This document shows positions 44,133-52,154 of a DNA stretch of 64,000 nt, piece after piece. Position 1 is the first letter of the stretch, and each line of letters begins with the position of its first letter. This DNA is from Actinomyces sp. Marseille-P3109 (lineage in GTDB: Bacteria; Actinomycetota; Actinomycetes; Actinomycetales; Actinomycetaceae): NCBI RefSeq assembly GCF_900323545.1, contig NZ_OOHN01000008.1:639941-703940 (forward strand), written 5' to 3'. The position numbers and the translations under genes were made by a program. The notes below the pieces were generated by a model that was not told the DNA's origin, made no database searches, and worked only from the letters and a program-made list of their open reading frames with translations.

Positions 44133-44183
44133 GTGCCCGGACTCACCAGGCTCCGCCCGGTGAGTCCGGGCACGGGCGGAGCC
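44133..44183 (-). terminator. Interleaved inverted repeats between the glycan operon and the sensor kinase gene
   Basis: Two perfect inverted repeats interlock. GTGCCCGGACTCACC (44133-44147) pairs with GGTGAGTCCGGGCAC (44159-44173), and GGCTCCGCCC in its loop (44149-44158) pairs with GGGCGGAGCC (44174-44183). They can form either one of two hairpins or an H-type pseudoknot. The position, 15 nt after the glycan operon's last stop and 10 nt before the kinase start, suits a terminator that may also act as a switch. No T-tract follows. Confidence 0.65.
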
Positions 44184-44197
44184 GCCAGTTGTAATGC

Positions 44198-45523
44198 TCA
44201 GCGTCCCACCCCCGCGTAGGTCCACCCCGCTCGGCGCCAGGCCACCGGGTCCAGGGCATTGCGTCCGTCGATGATGATGCGGTCGGCGACCACGGTGGCG
44301 GCGTCGGTGGGGTCGAGGGACACGAACTGGTCCCACTCAGTCAGCAGCAGCACGAGCTCGGCGCCCTTGAGCGCGGCACGGGGGTCTTCCACCGCAGTGA
44401 GGTGGGGATGGGACCGGGACACGACGGGCAGGGCCTGCGGGTCGCAGACGGTGACCTTCGCCCCAAGATCGACCAGGCGGGAGGCGACGTCCAGGGCGGG
44501 GGAGTCGCGTACGTCGTCGCTCATGGGCTTGAAGGCGGCCCCCAAGATGGTGATCGCCCTGCCGGAGAGGTCGCCTCCCAGGTGGGTGCGGGCCAGGTCG
44601 ACGATCCGGTCGCGCTGCTCGCGGTTGATGGAGTCGACCTGCCCCAGCAGGTCCGCCAGGTGCGTGGCGCCGTGCAGTGCGGCGCTGGCCTGCAGCGCCC
44701 GGATGTCCTTGGGCAGACAGCCTCCGCCGAACCCGACCCCGGCCTGGAGGAAGCGCCTGCCGATGCGCGGGTCGTGACCGATCGCGTCGGCCAGGACGGT
44801 GACGTCGGCACCAGCCGTGTCGCACAGGTGGGCCATGGCGTTGATGAAGCTGATCTTGGTGGCCAGGAAGGAGTTCGCCGCGGTCTTGACCAGCTCCGCG
44901 GTGGGGTAGTCGGTGACGATCCGGGGGATGCCCTCCTCCAGCAGGGGCTGGTAGACGGCGTCGAGAGCGGCCTGGGCCTCCTGGGCGTCGCGGGAGTCGG
45001 TGGGCACCCCGTAGACGATGCGGTCGGGGTGGAGGGTGTCGGCCACGGCGAAGCCCTCACGCAGGAACTCGGGGTTCCACAGCACCAGGGCGCGGCCGGC
45101 CAGGCGCTCGGCCACCTGCTGGGCGGTGCCGACCGGAACAGTCGACTTGCCCACCACGACGCTGCGCCCGCCCTCGGGCAGGGCGTCATGAAGCATGTCG
45201 ACTACGCTCCACAGCTGGCTCAGATCCGCCTCACCGCCGGTGGCGGACTGCGGGGTGCCCACAGCGATGAAGTGGACATCGGCCTCGGCCAGTTCTGCCG
45301 CCGTCGGCGCTGAGGTGAAGCGCAGGTCGCCCTGCTGGGCGCCGGTGATCAGCAGCTCGGGCAGGCCCGGCTCGTAGAAGGGGGCGCGGCCCTGGGAGAG
45401 GGCCTCGACCTGCTCGGTCCGGGTATCGATTCCCAGAACATGGTGTCCCAGGTGGGCCATGGCGGCGGCGTGGACGGCACCGAGGTATCCGCAGCCGATG
45501 ACAGTGAGCTTGAGAGGGGTCAT
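44198..45523 (-). CDS. ugd: UDP-glucose 6-dehydrogenase
   Basis: Oxidises UDP-glucose to UDP-glucuronic acid, a donor for uronic-acid-containing glycans. The 441-aa protein has the NAD motif VIGCGYLGAVHA at its start, FYEPGL, VGTPQ, STVPVGT, NPEFLREG, and the catalytic cysteine in GFGGGCLPKD. The ATG at 45523 overlaps the upstream gene's stop by 4 nt, and the frame extension beyond it is a shadow. It is the last gene of the seven-gene glycan operon, so the product probably contains glucuronate or a sugar derived from it. Confidence 0.93.
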   Translation of the reverse strand: MTPLKLTVIGCGYLGAVHAAAMAHLGHHVLGIDTRTEQVEALSQGRAPFYEPGLPELLITGAQQGDLRFTSAPTAAELAEADVHFIAVGTPQSATGGEADLSQLWSVVDMLHDALPEGGRSVVVGKSTVPVGTAQQVAERLAGRALVLWNPEFLREGFAVADTLHPDRIVYGVPTDSRDAQEAQAALDAVYQPLLEEGIPRIVTDYPTAELVKTAANSFLATKISFINAMAHLCDTAGADVTVLADAIGHDPRIGRRFLQAGVGFGGGCLPKDIRALQASAALHGATHLADLLGQVDSINREQRDRIVDLARTHLGGDLSGRAITILGAAFKPMSDDVRDSPALDVASRLVDLGAKVTVCDPQALPVVSRSHPHLTAVEDPRAALKGAELVLLLTEWDQFVSLDPTDAATVVADRIIIDGRNALDPVAWRRAGWTYAGVGR

Positions 45524-46626
45524 GAGTTGTTCCAATCGTTGCTGAGGTTGAGGGGGGCGAAAGGCGAGGCGTTCCCCAGGCAGTGGTGCACCCAGACGGG
45601 CAGCCACTGGTGGGCAGCGGGCCGGAAGGCGTGGACGAAGACGAGTCGCAGCGCCGACGAGCGGTAGTAGGTCTCCAGACGATCCGCCGTCGTGGGCAGC
45701 GTGCGGGCCATGTTGTCGAGCAGCCCGCGGACCTGTGCGTGGGCCTCGGGACCGAGCCGGCCCCGAACCGCCATGAGGTCCGCATGGGCCCAGAGGTTGC
45801 CCAGGTCGAGGGCCGCCTCGGCCGTGGCCGCGGTGTCCAGGTCGAGCAGGGACAGCTCGATTCCGTCCCACAGAAGCTGACCGTCGTGGAGGTCGCGGTG
45901 GGCGATGATGCGCACTCCGTCGTCCTCCCGCAGGCTCAGGCAGGTGTCCACCACCTGCTCGTGCAGGAGAGCCGGCTGGTCGATGACGCCGTGGCGTTGG
46001 GCGGAGGCACACCATCGGCGCAGCACCTCGGCCTCCTGACGCGGCCCGTGGACGGGCAGGTCCGCCTCGCCGTGGGCCAGGTGGGCCCAGGAGTCCGCCA
46101 GGCGCCTCCACGCGGGCAGACCGGTGTCGCCGAGCGCGTCAAGGCTGCGGCCGGGCAACAGCTCGAGGTCGATGACGTCGTCGATGTCGTCACTGCTATC
46201 CAGGATCCGGGGGGTGCGCAGGCCAGTGATCCTCAGGAGCGAGGCGGCTGTCGTGTGCGCTCGCACCAGTGCTGCGGCCCGGTGCGGCCGCACGATCTTG
46301 CGGACCCGCGTCTCCTCCATCACCACTGCGCGGCGGCCGGCGCGGTGGACGACGAGCGCTCCGGTCAGGCGCGCGGATAGGGCCGGCAGGGCCGGGTCAG
46401 TGGCATAGGGCAGCAGGTCGGGAGCCGCTCCGGCGGTGACGTGCCCGGCGCGCAGACGGCCCTTGCCGTCGACGCACTCGATGCTCACGCTCGTGGAGCC
46501 CGAGTCCCGGTGCTCGGGCCAGGCGCGGCGCAGCCCTGGGATCGCGCGCAGCGTGCTCAGCATGCCGTTCATCTCTGGTTTCTGTGTCATCTCAGTCATC
46601 TGTGTCGTAGTCGAGACTTCTGTCAT
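45520..46626 (-). CDS. APH-fold phosphotransferase (second of pair)
   Basis: Small-molecule kinase-like protein of 368 aa. It has the aminoglycoside/choline phosphotransferase catalytic loop HRDLHDGQLL and metal loop LLDLDTAATAEAALDLGNL near residues 245-290. In the usual HxDxxxxN motif the Asn is Gln. The N-terminal half has no clear family. It overlaps both neighbours by 4 nt. A sugar or lipid-linked intermediate is a more likely substrate than an antibiotic given the glycosyltransferases and the exporter around it, but this is an inference. Confidence 0.72.
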   Translation of the reverse strand: MTEVSTTTQMTEMTQKPEMNGMLSTLRAIPGLRRAWPEHRDSGSTSVSIECVDGKGRLRAGHVTAGAAPDLLPYATDPALPALSARLTGALVVHRAGRRAVVMEETRVRKIVRPHRAAALVRAHTTAASLLRITGLRTPRILDSSDDIDDVIDLELLPGRSLDALGDTGLPAWRRLADSWAHLAHGEADLPVHGPRQEAEVLRRWCASAQRHGVIDQPALLHEQVVDTCLSLREDDGVRIIAHRDLHDGQLLWDGIELSLLDLDTAATAEAALDLGNLWAHADLMAVRGRLGPEAHAQVRGLLDNMARTLPTTADRLETYYRSSALRLVFVHAFRPAAHQWLPVWVHHCLGNASPFAPLNLSNDWNNS

Positions 46627-47855
46627 GCCCAGGCGGTCTCCTTCTCAGGTGACCGGGCGATGCTCTCAATGGCGGCCAGCTCCATTCCGATGCGCTCTCG
46701 CCAGGACGGATCGGCATGGCGCAGAGGATCGGCCAGCCGCGCCAGGCGCGAGCGGGCGACCGCCACCCCCAGCTGTTCGGCAGCGGGCACCGGTCGGTGC
46801 TCGGCGTAGCCCTCCAGCAGGGCACGCCCCTGGGAGGTCGGGGCCATCGCGAGGTAGGAGCCCAGATCGGTGGCCGCTGGGGCTAGGCGCACCCGGTCGA
46901 AGTCGGTCAGCCAGATCTGCCCGGTGGAGCGCTCGTACAGCACCTGGTCGGGGGAGGCATCGCCGTGGGTGAGGACCGGCTCGCCAGACGACCGGGTGGG
47001 CAGCATGCCGCCCACCGCCCGCACGCGGCGGGCCAGCTCGGGATCGAGGACATCGAGCTGACGGGCGTGAACCTCGGCCAGGTCCCGAGGATCGGGATGC
47101 TGGTGAGGCAGCCTGTAGACGAGGTCCGGCCTCAGGGCTTCTACGCAGGAGTGCAGCTCGGCCAGCAGCGCCCCCACGCGCCGCGTGGCATCGGCTGCGG
47201 ACTCGGTGACGGCCTCGGATGTGGCGTGCTCAGCGGTACGGTCGTCGGAGAGCTCGGCCAAGTTCGTGTCGCCGCACCACTGCTGGAGGCTGACATGTCC
47301 CTCGCACCGGGCCACGGCCTCAGAATCGAGCAGACGCGGGACCGGGAGGAACTCGGACAGGGCGCGATGGACGTCGTCGGCCGGGCTGCCGGCCTGAGCA
47401 CGCATCCGCAGCACCGTGGAGCCGTCTCGCAGTACGAGGCGCCGTGAGGGGTTGTAGCGTAGAACGTCCCTAGCCTCCCAGGATCTCAGTACCCCCTGGC
47501 GGGCGGCGCCCGCCATCGGCTCGGCCAGCTTGGGGTCGGTGCGGACCGGACCGCTCTGCAGCAGCAGGTCGCCGCCTGTGGACCGGGTGACCGGAGCTTG
47601 GTCGAGCCCCAGGGAGGTGGCCAGGCGCTCGGCCTGGGCGGCCTTGGAGTGCGAGACCGGCCAGAGCAGCCGCGCCCACCCGGACGTGAGCCCAGTGGAG
47701 CGCTCCGTCAAGGACACCAGGACCGAGACGTTCGGCTTGATGCGCAGCCGGTCTGCCCGCACTGGTTGGCCGAGGAGCTCACTGAGCCGGTCGGCATCGA
47801 GAACCGCGCAGACGGCGTCGGCTGTGGTCGCTGTGGAGATCGTTGGCAGGTTCAC
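46623..47855 (-). CDS. APH-fold phosphotransferase (first of pair)
   Basis: Kinase-like protein of 410 aa with the APH catalytic loop THGDASPDQVLY and the metal loop WLTDFDRVRLAPAATDLG near the C-terminus. As in the next gene, the motif Asn is Gln. The first 100 residues are of unknown family. A GTG at 47855 is used because it overlaps the ABC exporter stop by 4 nt. The two APH-fold proteins are not close copies of each other, so they may act on different substrates or one may be a partner. Confidence 0.72.
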   Translation of the reverse strand: MNLPTISTATTADAVCAVLDADRLSELLGQPVRADRLRIKPNVSVLVSLTERSTGLTSGWARLLWPVSHSKAAQAERLATSLGLDQAPVTRSTGGDLLLQSGPVRTDPKLAEPMAGAARQGVLRSWEARDVLRYNPSRRLVLRDGSTVLRMRAQAGSPADDVHRALSEFLPVPRLLDSEAVARCEGHVSLQQWCGDTNLAELSDDRTAEHATSEAVTESAADATRRVGALLAELHSCVEALRPDLVYRLPHQHPDPRDLAEVHARQLDVLDPELARRVRAVGGMLPTRSSGEPVLTHGDASPDQVLYERSTGQIWLTDFDRVRLAPAATDLGSYLAMAPTSQGRALLEGYAEHRPVPAAEQLGVAVARSRLARLADPLRHADPSWRERIGMELAAIESIARSPEKETAWA

Positions 47856-49678
47856 GATCCGCTCCCCTCCAGGGCGAATAAGTCCGACAGGGGGCTGTTC
47901 GCCCACCGGCGGAACTCGGCCGAGGTGTCCATGAGGCGCTGAGGACTCCCATCCAGCCGGATCCGCCCGTCCTGGATCCACACCACCCGGTCGGCGCGCA
48001 TGGCGGCCTGCGGGTCGTGGGTGACGGTCAGGGTCGTGCGTCCGGCCACCAGCTCGTCGATCGCCTCGAGCACCGCCGACGTCGAGGCCGGGTCCAGCCC
48101 GGTGGTCGCCTCGTCCAGAATGACGATCGGCGAGTCTCGCAGCAGCGCCCGGGCGATGGCGATGCGCTGACGCTGCCCCCCGGAGAGGGTGCCGCCCCGC
48201 TCGCCCACGGCCGTGTCGTAGCCGTCGGGCATCTGGGTGATGAAGTCGTGGGCGTGGGCGGCGCGTGCGGCCGCCTCCACCTCATCGTCGGAGGCGTCGG
48301 GCCGCCCCAGACGGATGTTCTCGCGGATCGTGCCGGTCAGCAGCACCGCCTCCTGGTGCAGGACCGAGACCTGCGAGCGCAGGAACTTCAGGTCCAGCTC
48401 GTTCAGGCTGTGCCCGTCGAGGCTGACCGTGCCCGACGTCGGATCCAGTGCCCGCACCACCAGGGACACCAGGGTGGACTTGCCCGAGCCCGACGGCCCC
48501 ACGAGGGCCACGTGCTCACCGGGGACCACCGTCAGGCTCACGCCGTGAAGCACCTGCCGGCCGTCGTAAGCGGCGTGGACGTGGTCGAAGTGGACCATGC
48601 CGTGAACCCGGTCCAGGACAGTGGCGTCGCAAGGCGAGACGATCTCGGGCTCGACCGCCATGAGGTCGGCCACCCGTTCACCCGAGGCCGCCGCCCGAGC
48701 GATGCGGCCGGTGTACTTGGCCATGTCCCGAAGCGGCTTCATGGTGGTGCGCAGGTAGGTCGTGAAGAGCACCAGGTCTCCGGGAGACATGGCACCGTTC
48801 AGAACTCGGATGCCCCCGCCGACCATGACCACGGCGGTGGCCACGCCGACGATGACGTCCGTGGAACGCTCCAGGCGCGCGGCGATGCGGCGCGAACGCA
48901 CTCCCTCGCTCAGAGAGATAGTGTTGGCCCCCGTGAAGCGCTCGTGCAGCAGGGGCTCCAGACCGTAGGCCTGGACCACCTTGATGGCACCGAGCGCCTC
49001 CTGGGCAGTGTTGGCCAGGTTCCCCTCCGACTTGCGGCTGCGCAGGGAGGCCGCGGAGATCCGCCGCGAGTTGCCGGAGGAAGCGATCGCGAAGGCCACC
49101 ACCGCCACGACCACGATCATGGCCAGTAGCGGGTCCAGGAACACCATGACCACGACCATGACCAGCAGGGTCAAGGTATTGGCGGCCATCGGCAGGCCGG
49201 CGGTGACGGCCACCTCCTGCATGCGGTTGACGTCGGCGATGAGCCGCTGAACCGTGTCCGCGCTGCGGTTGCGGGCGTGGAACTGCTGGGAGAGCCCCTG
49301 CACGTGGTGGAAGGCCCGGCTGCGCAGGGAGGCCGCCGTGCGTGAGCCGACCAGGGCGAAGGCCACGGTGGCCAGGTAGCTGCACAACGCCCGACCGGCC
49401 ACGATCACCAGGAGGACCACGCCCAGACCCACCAAGGAGGAGACCGTGGCGGGCGCGATGCCCGTGTGCTTACCCAGCGCCGCCACCAACGAGTCGATGG
49501 CGATCTTCAGGGGCCAGGGCTCCAGCACCCGGAAGACCACCTCTGCCAGAAGCACCACCGTGCCCCCGGCCATGAGGCGCCACTGCGGCGCGGCATCGGG
49601 CCCCACCAGGCGCAGGGTCTGGCGCATGGGGGAGCGGTGCGGCCGGGCAGTCTGCCGACACGCAGGAGCACCCATCAC
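47852..49678 (-). CDS. ABC exporter (membrane and ATPase domains fused)
   Basis: Type-I exporter half-transporter of 608 aa. Six membrane helices are in about 30-330 and the ATPase is in the C-terminal 260: Walker A GPSGSGKST, Q-loop VLHQEAVLLTG, signature LSGGQRQRIAIARAL, Walker B IVILDEATTGLDP and the His of TVTHD. It is MsbA-like in layout and probably works as a homodimer. The likely cargo is a lipid-linked glycan made by the operon. GTG at 49678 overlaps the upstream stop (GTGA); the next codon is ATG. Confidence 0.88.
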   Translation of the reverse strand: MMGAPACRQTARPHRSPMRQTLRLVGPDAAPQWRLMAGGTVVLLAEVVFRVLEPWPLKIAIDSLVAALGKHTGIAPATVSSLVGLGVVLLVIVAGRALCSYLATVAFALVGSRTAASLRSRAFHHVQGLSQQFHARNRSADTVQRLIADVNRMQEVAVTAGLPMAANTLTLLVMVVVMVFLDPLLAMIVVVAVVAFAIASSGNSRRISAASLRSRKSEGNLANTAQEALGAIKVVQAYGLEPLLHERFTGANTISLSEGVRSRRIAARLERSTDVIVGVATAVVMVGGGIRVLNGAMSPGDLVLFTTYLRTTMKPLRDMAKYTGRIARAAASGERVADLMAVEPEIVSPCDATVLDRVHGMVHFDHVHAAYDGRQVLHGVSLTVVPGEHVALVGPSGSGKSTLVSLVVRALDPTSGTVSLDGHSLNELDLKFLRSQVSVLHQEAVLLTGTIRENIRLGRPDASDDEVEAAARAAHAHDFITQMPDGYDTAVGERGGTLSGGQRQRIAIARALLRDSPIVILDEATTGLDPASTSAVLEAIDELVAGRTTLTVTHDPQAAMRADRVVWIQDGRIRLDGSPQRLMDTSAEFRRWANSPLSDLFALEGSGS

Positions 49679-50856
49679 CGCTCACCATCCTGAGCGAGCC
49701 CGGCCAGCTCCAGGATCCGGTCGACGGTCCGACGCCAGGAGTGGCGCTCCTCGGCCAGAAGGCGCCCGCCGCGGCCCATGCGGGCGCGCCGATCCGGACA
49801 TGCCGCCAGATCATCCAGGGCTGCGGCCAGGGCCGTGGGGTCCGAGGGGGCCACGAGTACGCCGTGCCGGCCAGAGCCGTCCTCAAGCAGCTGGGGGACC
49901 TGCCCGACGTCGGAGGCCACGACCGCGAGCCCCGCGGCTAGGTACTCCAGGACCTTCATGGGGGAGAAGTACTGCTGCTCGCCCCCGCCCAGATCCGGGT
50001 AAGGGGCCACTCCGATCGCCGAGCCCGCCAGGTGGGCGGGGATATCCTGCGGAGCGACCGCCCCGCGGAAGTCCACCTCCACCCCGAGGCGCTCGGCCTG
50101 AGCACGCAGCGACTCCATCTCGGGGCCGTCACCAATGATCCGCAGGCTCCAGCTCTCACGCGCCAGGGCCGCCGACGTGATGAGGTCGGCCACCCCGTGC
50201 CAGGGCTTCAGAGTCCCCACGAAGGTGACGACCACCCGGCTCGGGTCCTCCGGCTGGGGCTGAATACGGCGCACACTCACACCGTTGGGAACCGTGTGGA
50301 TCCTGTTGGCGACATCGTCCGCGTCCGCACCGGTATCGGACAGGTCGGCGGTGCGACGACGCACCCAGTCGGCCACCGGGTCCGAGACGCACACTGTGGC
50401 CCGGGCGGCCGCCACCTGACGGCGCAGCACCTGCGCCGCGCCGGAGGCGTCCACCAGCGAGCGGTGACGACGCTGCTCATCGATCAGCGGAGCATTGACC
50501 TCCAGGATCCCGGGAACACCGGTGGCGGCCGTGATGTCAGCAAGCGCCGTGGAGAACAGGGAGTAGCGCTCGTAGACCAGGTCGGCGCCGTCGGCGATCA
50601 CCCGGGAGACGATCCGCTCCGCGGCGTGCGCCTGCGCCTGCTCCCGCTCAGCGGGCTCGACGTCGGCCACGGCCTCCAGGTGCAGCTCGAGGTCGGTGAG
50701 GTCGTCGGGAACGTGCTTGCCGGAGCGCACGGCGTACAGGGCCACCTCGTGGCCAATGGATCGCAGTTCGCGGACGACCTCCTGGATGTGCACCGAGGCG
50801 CCCTTGGTCCCGAACACCGGGATGCCCGGGTCGCAGCAGATGTAGGCGATCCGCAT
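49675..50856 (-). CDS. Glycosyltransferase, GT4-like (third of three)
   Basis: Retaining-type glycosyltransferase of 393 aa with a GT-B fold. Early residues IPVFGTKGASVHIQEVV hold the acceptor-side loop; TVPNGVSVRRI, FVGTLKPWHGVADLI, IIGDGPEMESL and the EX7E-like region FSPMKVLEYLAAGLAVVAS are typical GT4 blocks. The ATG overlaps the preceding stop by 1 nt (TGATG). Donor and acceptor cannot be told from the sequence. Confidence 0.85.
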   Translation of the reverse strand: MRIAYICCDPGIPVFGTKGASVHIQEVVRELRSIGHEVALYAVRSGKHVPDDLTDLELHLEAVADVEPAEREQAQAHAAERIVSRVIADGADLVYERYSLFSTALADITAATGVPGILEVNAPLIDEQRRHRSLVDASGAAQVLRRQVAAARATVCVSDPVADWVRRRTADLSDTGADADDVANRIHTVPNGVSVRRIQPQPEDPSRVVVTFVGTLKPWHGVADLITSAALARESWSLRIIGDGPEMESLRAQAERLGVEVDFRGAVAPQDIPAHLAGSAIGVAPYPDLGGGEQQYFSPMKVLEYLAAGLAVVASDVGQVPQLLEDGSGRHGVLVAPSDPTALAAALDDLAACPDRRARMGRGGRLLAEERHSWRRTVDRILELAGLAQDGER

Positions 50857-52154
50857 CAGGCGGCTCCTTCTTGATCGGTCAGGGACATGGCGGGAGCGGG
50901 GCGGGGGCCCGACTGCCAGGCGGCCAGGACCTCGGCCTGGGCGCGGGAGTCGAAGTGCTCCTCGATCAGTGACCGCGCCCCACGAGACAGGGAGACGGTG
51001 TCGACCTCGCCCAGCGCGATCCTGCGCAGGGCAACCGCCAGCTCGGTCGGGTCCCCCGGCGGCAGCAGGAGTCCGGTGACACCGTCGCGAACCACCTCCG
51101 GCAGCCCCGAGACCGCCGTGGCCACCACCGGCGTCCCGCAGGCCATCGCCTCCAGGATCACCGTGGGAAGACCGTCGATATTGCCATCGGCCGCCTCGAT
51201 GCAGGGCGCTGCGAAGACGTCCGAGCGCTCCAGCAGGCCACGCACCTCCGCCTGTGTGAGCGGACCCAGGAGTCGGATCCGGTCCGTCAGACCCAGGCGG
51301 TCGATCTGCGCGGTCAGGCGCTCACGTTCGTCGCCGTCACCGGCCAGATCGACCTCGACGTCGACACCGGAGCTCACCAGGATCCGCACCGCCTCGATCA
51401 GGTCCGCGAAGCCTTTCTTGGGAACCAGGCGCCCGACGGCGCACACCCGTAGCGGCCGTGAGTTCCCGGCCGGCACGGGTAGCGGAGCGCGGTAGGAGAA
51501 GCGGTCGAGCTCAATGGCGTTGTAGCGCAGGGACACCGTGGCCCCCGTGCCCGCCAGCACCTTCCTCAGGTGCTCCTTGTTGTACCGGCTGATGGCGATG
51601 ACCCGCTGCGCGTCGGCGCAGATGCGACGCAGCCACACGGGGTCCACCGACTCGTGGAAGATGTCCTTGGCGTGGGTGGTCACGGTGTAGGGGATACCGG
51701 TCAGGGCCGAGGCGATCCATGCCACCCGGCCCGCCAGAGACGCGAAGTGGGCGTGCAGATGCGTGATGGAGTCCCTGCGCGCCTGACGTGCCAGCTCCAC
51801 GCCCTGAGCCACCTCGTCACCGGGAAGGTCGGCCAGCACCGGCATGATGGCGGCGAAGCGCTCGCGGTCGTCCTTGCGGGTCAGACCGTCCGTGAACTGG
51901 CTCCACAGGTCGATGGCCCGTACCGGCCGGTTCACCCAGTTGACCCGGGCGGCCACCCGGGCGATCTCGGGGTGGAAGCGCGAGTCCGTGGTGGGGCGCA
52001 GCGCGTAGATGCTCAGGTCCTCGCCCTGGGCCTCGCGGGCCAGGATCTCGGTGACGATGAAGGTCTCCGAGAAGCGCGGGTAGACCTTGAGGACGTATCC
52101 GATGCGGGCACCGTTGTAGCGAATGTCCTGGTGGTTGTCGGCTGCGGGATTCAT
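50856..52154 (-). CDS. Glycosyltransferase, GT4-like (second of three)
   Basis: Glycosyltransferase of 432 aa. The N-terminus has VLKVYPRFSETFIVTEIL (the PRxSETF pattern of many exopolysaccharide GT4 enzymes), followed by THLHAHFAS and TTHAKDIFH. The C-terminal donor domain has VGRLVPKKGFADLI, LAGDGDERERL and GLPTVILEAMACGTPVVA. The ATG at 52154 overlaps the upstream stop by 4 nt and is preferred to an upstream frame extension. Confidence 0.87.
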   Translation of the reverse strand: MNPAADNHQDIRYNGARIGYVLKVYPRFSETFIVTEILAREAQGEDLSIYALRPTTDSRFHPEIARVAARVNWVNRPVRAIDLWSQFTDGLTRKDDRERFAAIMPVLADLPGDEVAQGVELARQARRDSITHLHAHFASLAGRVAWIASALTGIPYTVTTHAKDIFHESVDPVWLRRICADAQRVIAISRYNKEHLRKVLAGTGATVSLRYNAIELDRFSYRAPLPVPAGNSRPLRVCAVGRLVPKKGFADLIEAVRILVSSGVDVEVDLAGDGDERERLTAQIDRLGLTDRIRLLGPLTQAEVRGLLERSDVFAAPCIEAADGNIDGLPTVILEAMACGTPVVATAVSGLPEVVRDGVTGLLLPPGDPTELAVALRRIALGEVDTVSLSRGARSLIEEHFDSRAQAEVLAAWQSGPRPAPAMSLTDQEGAA

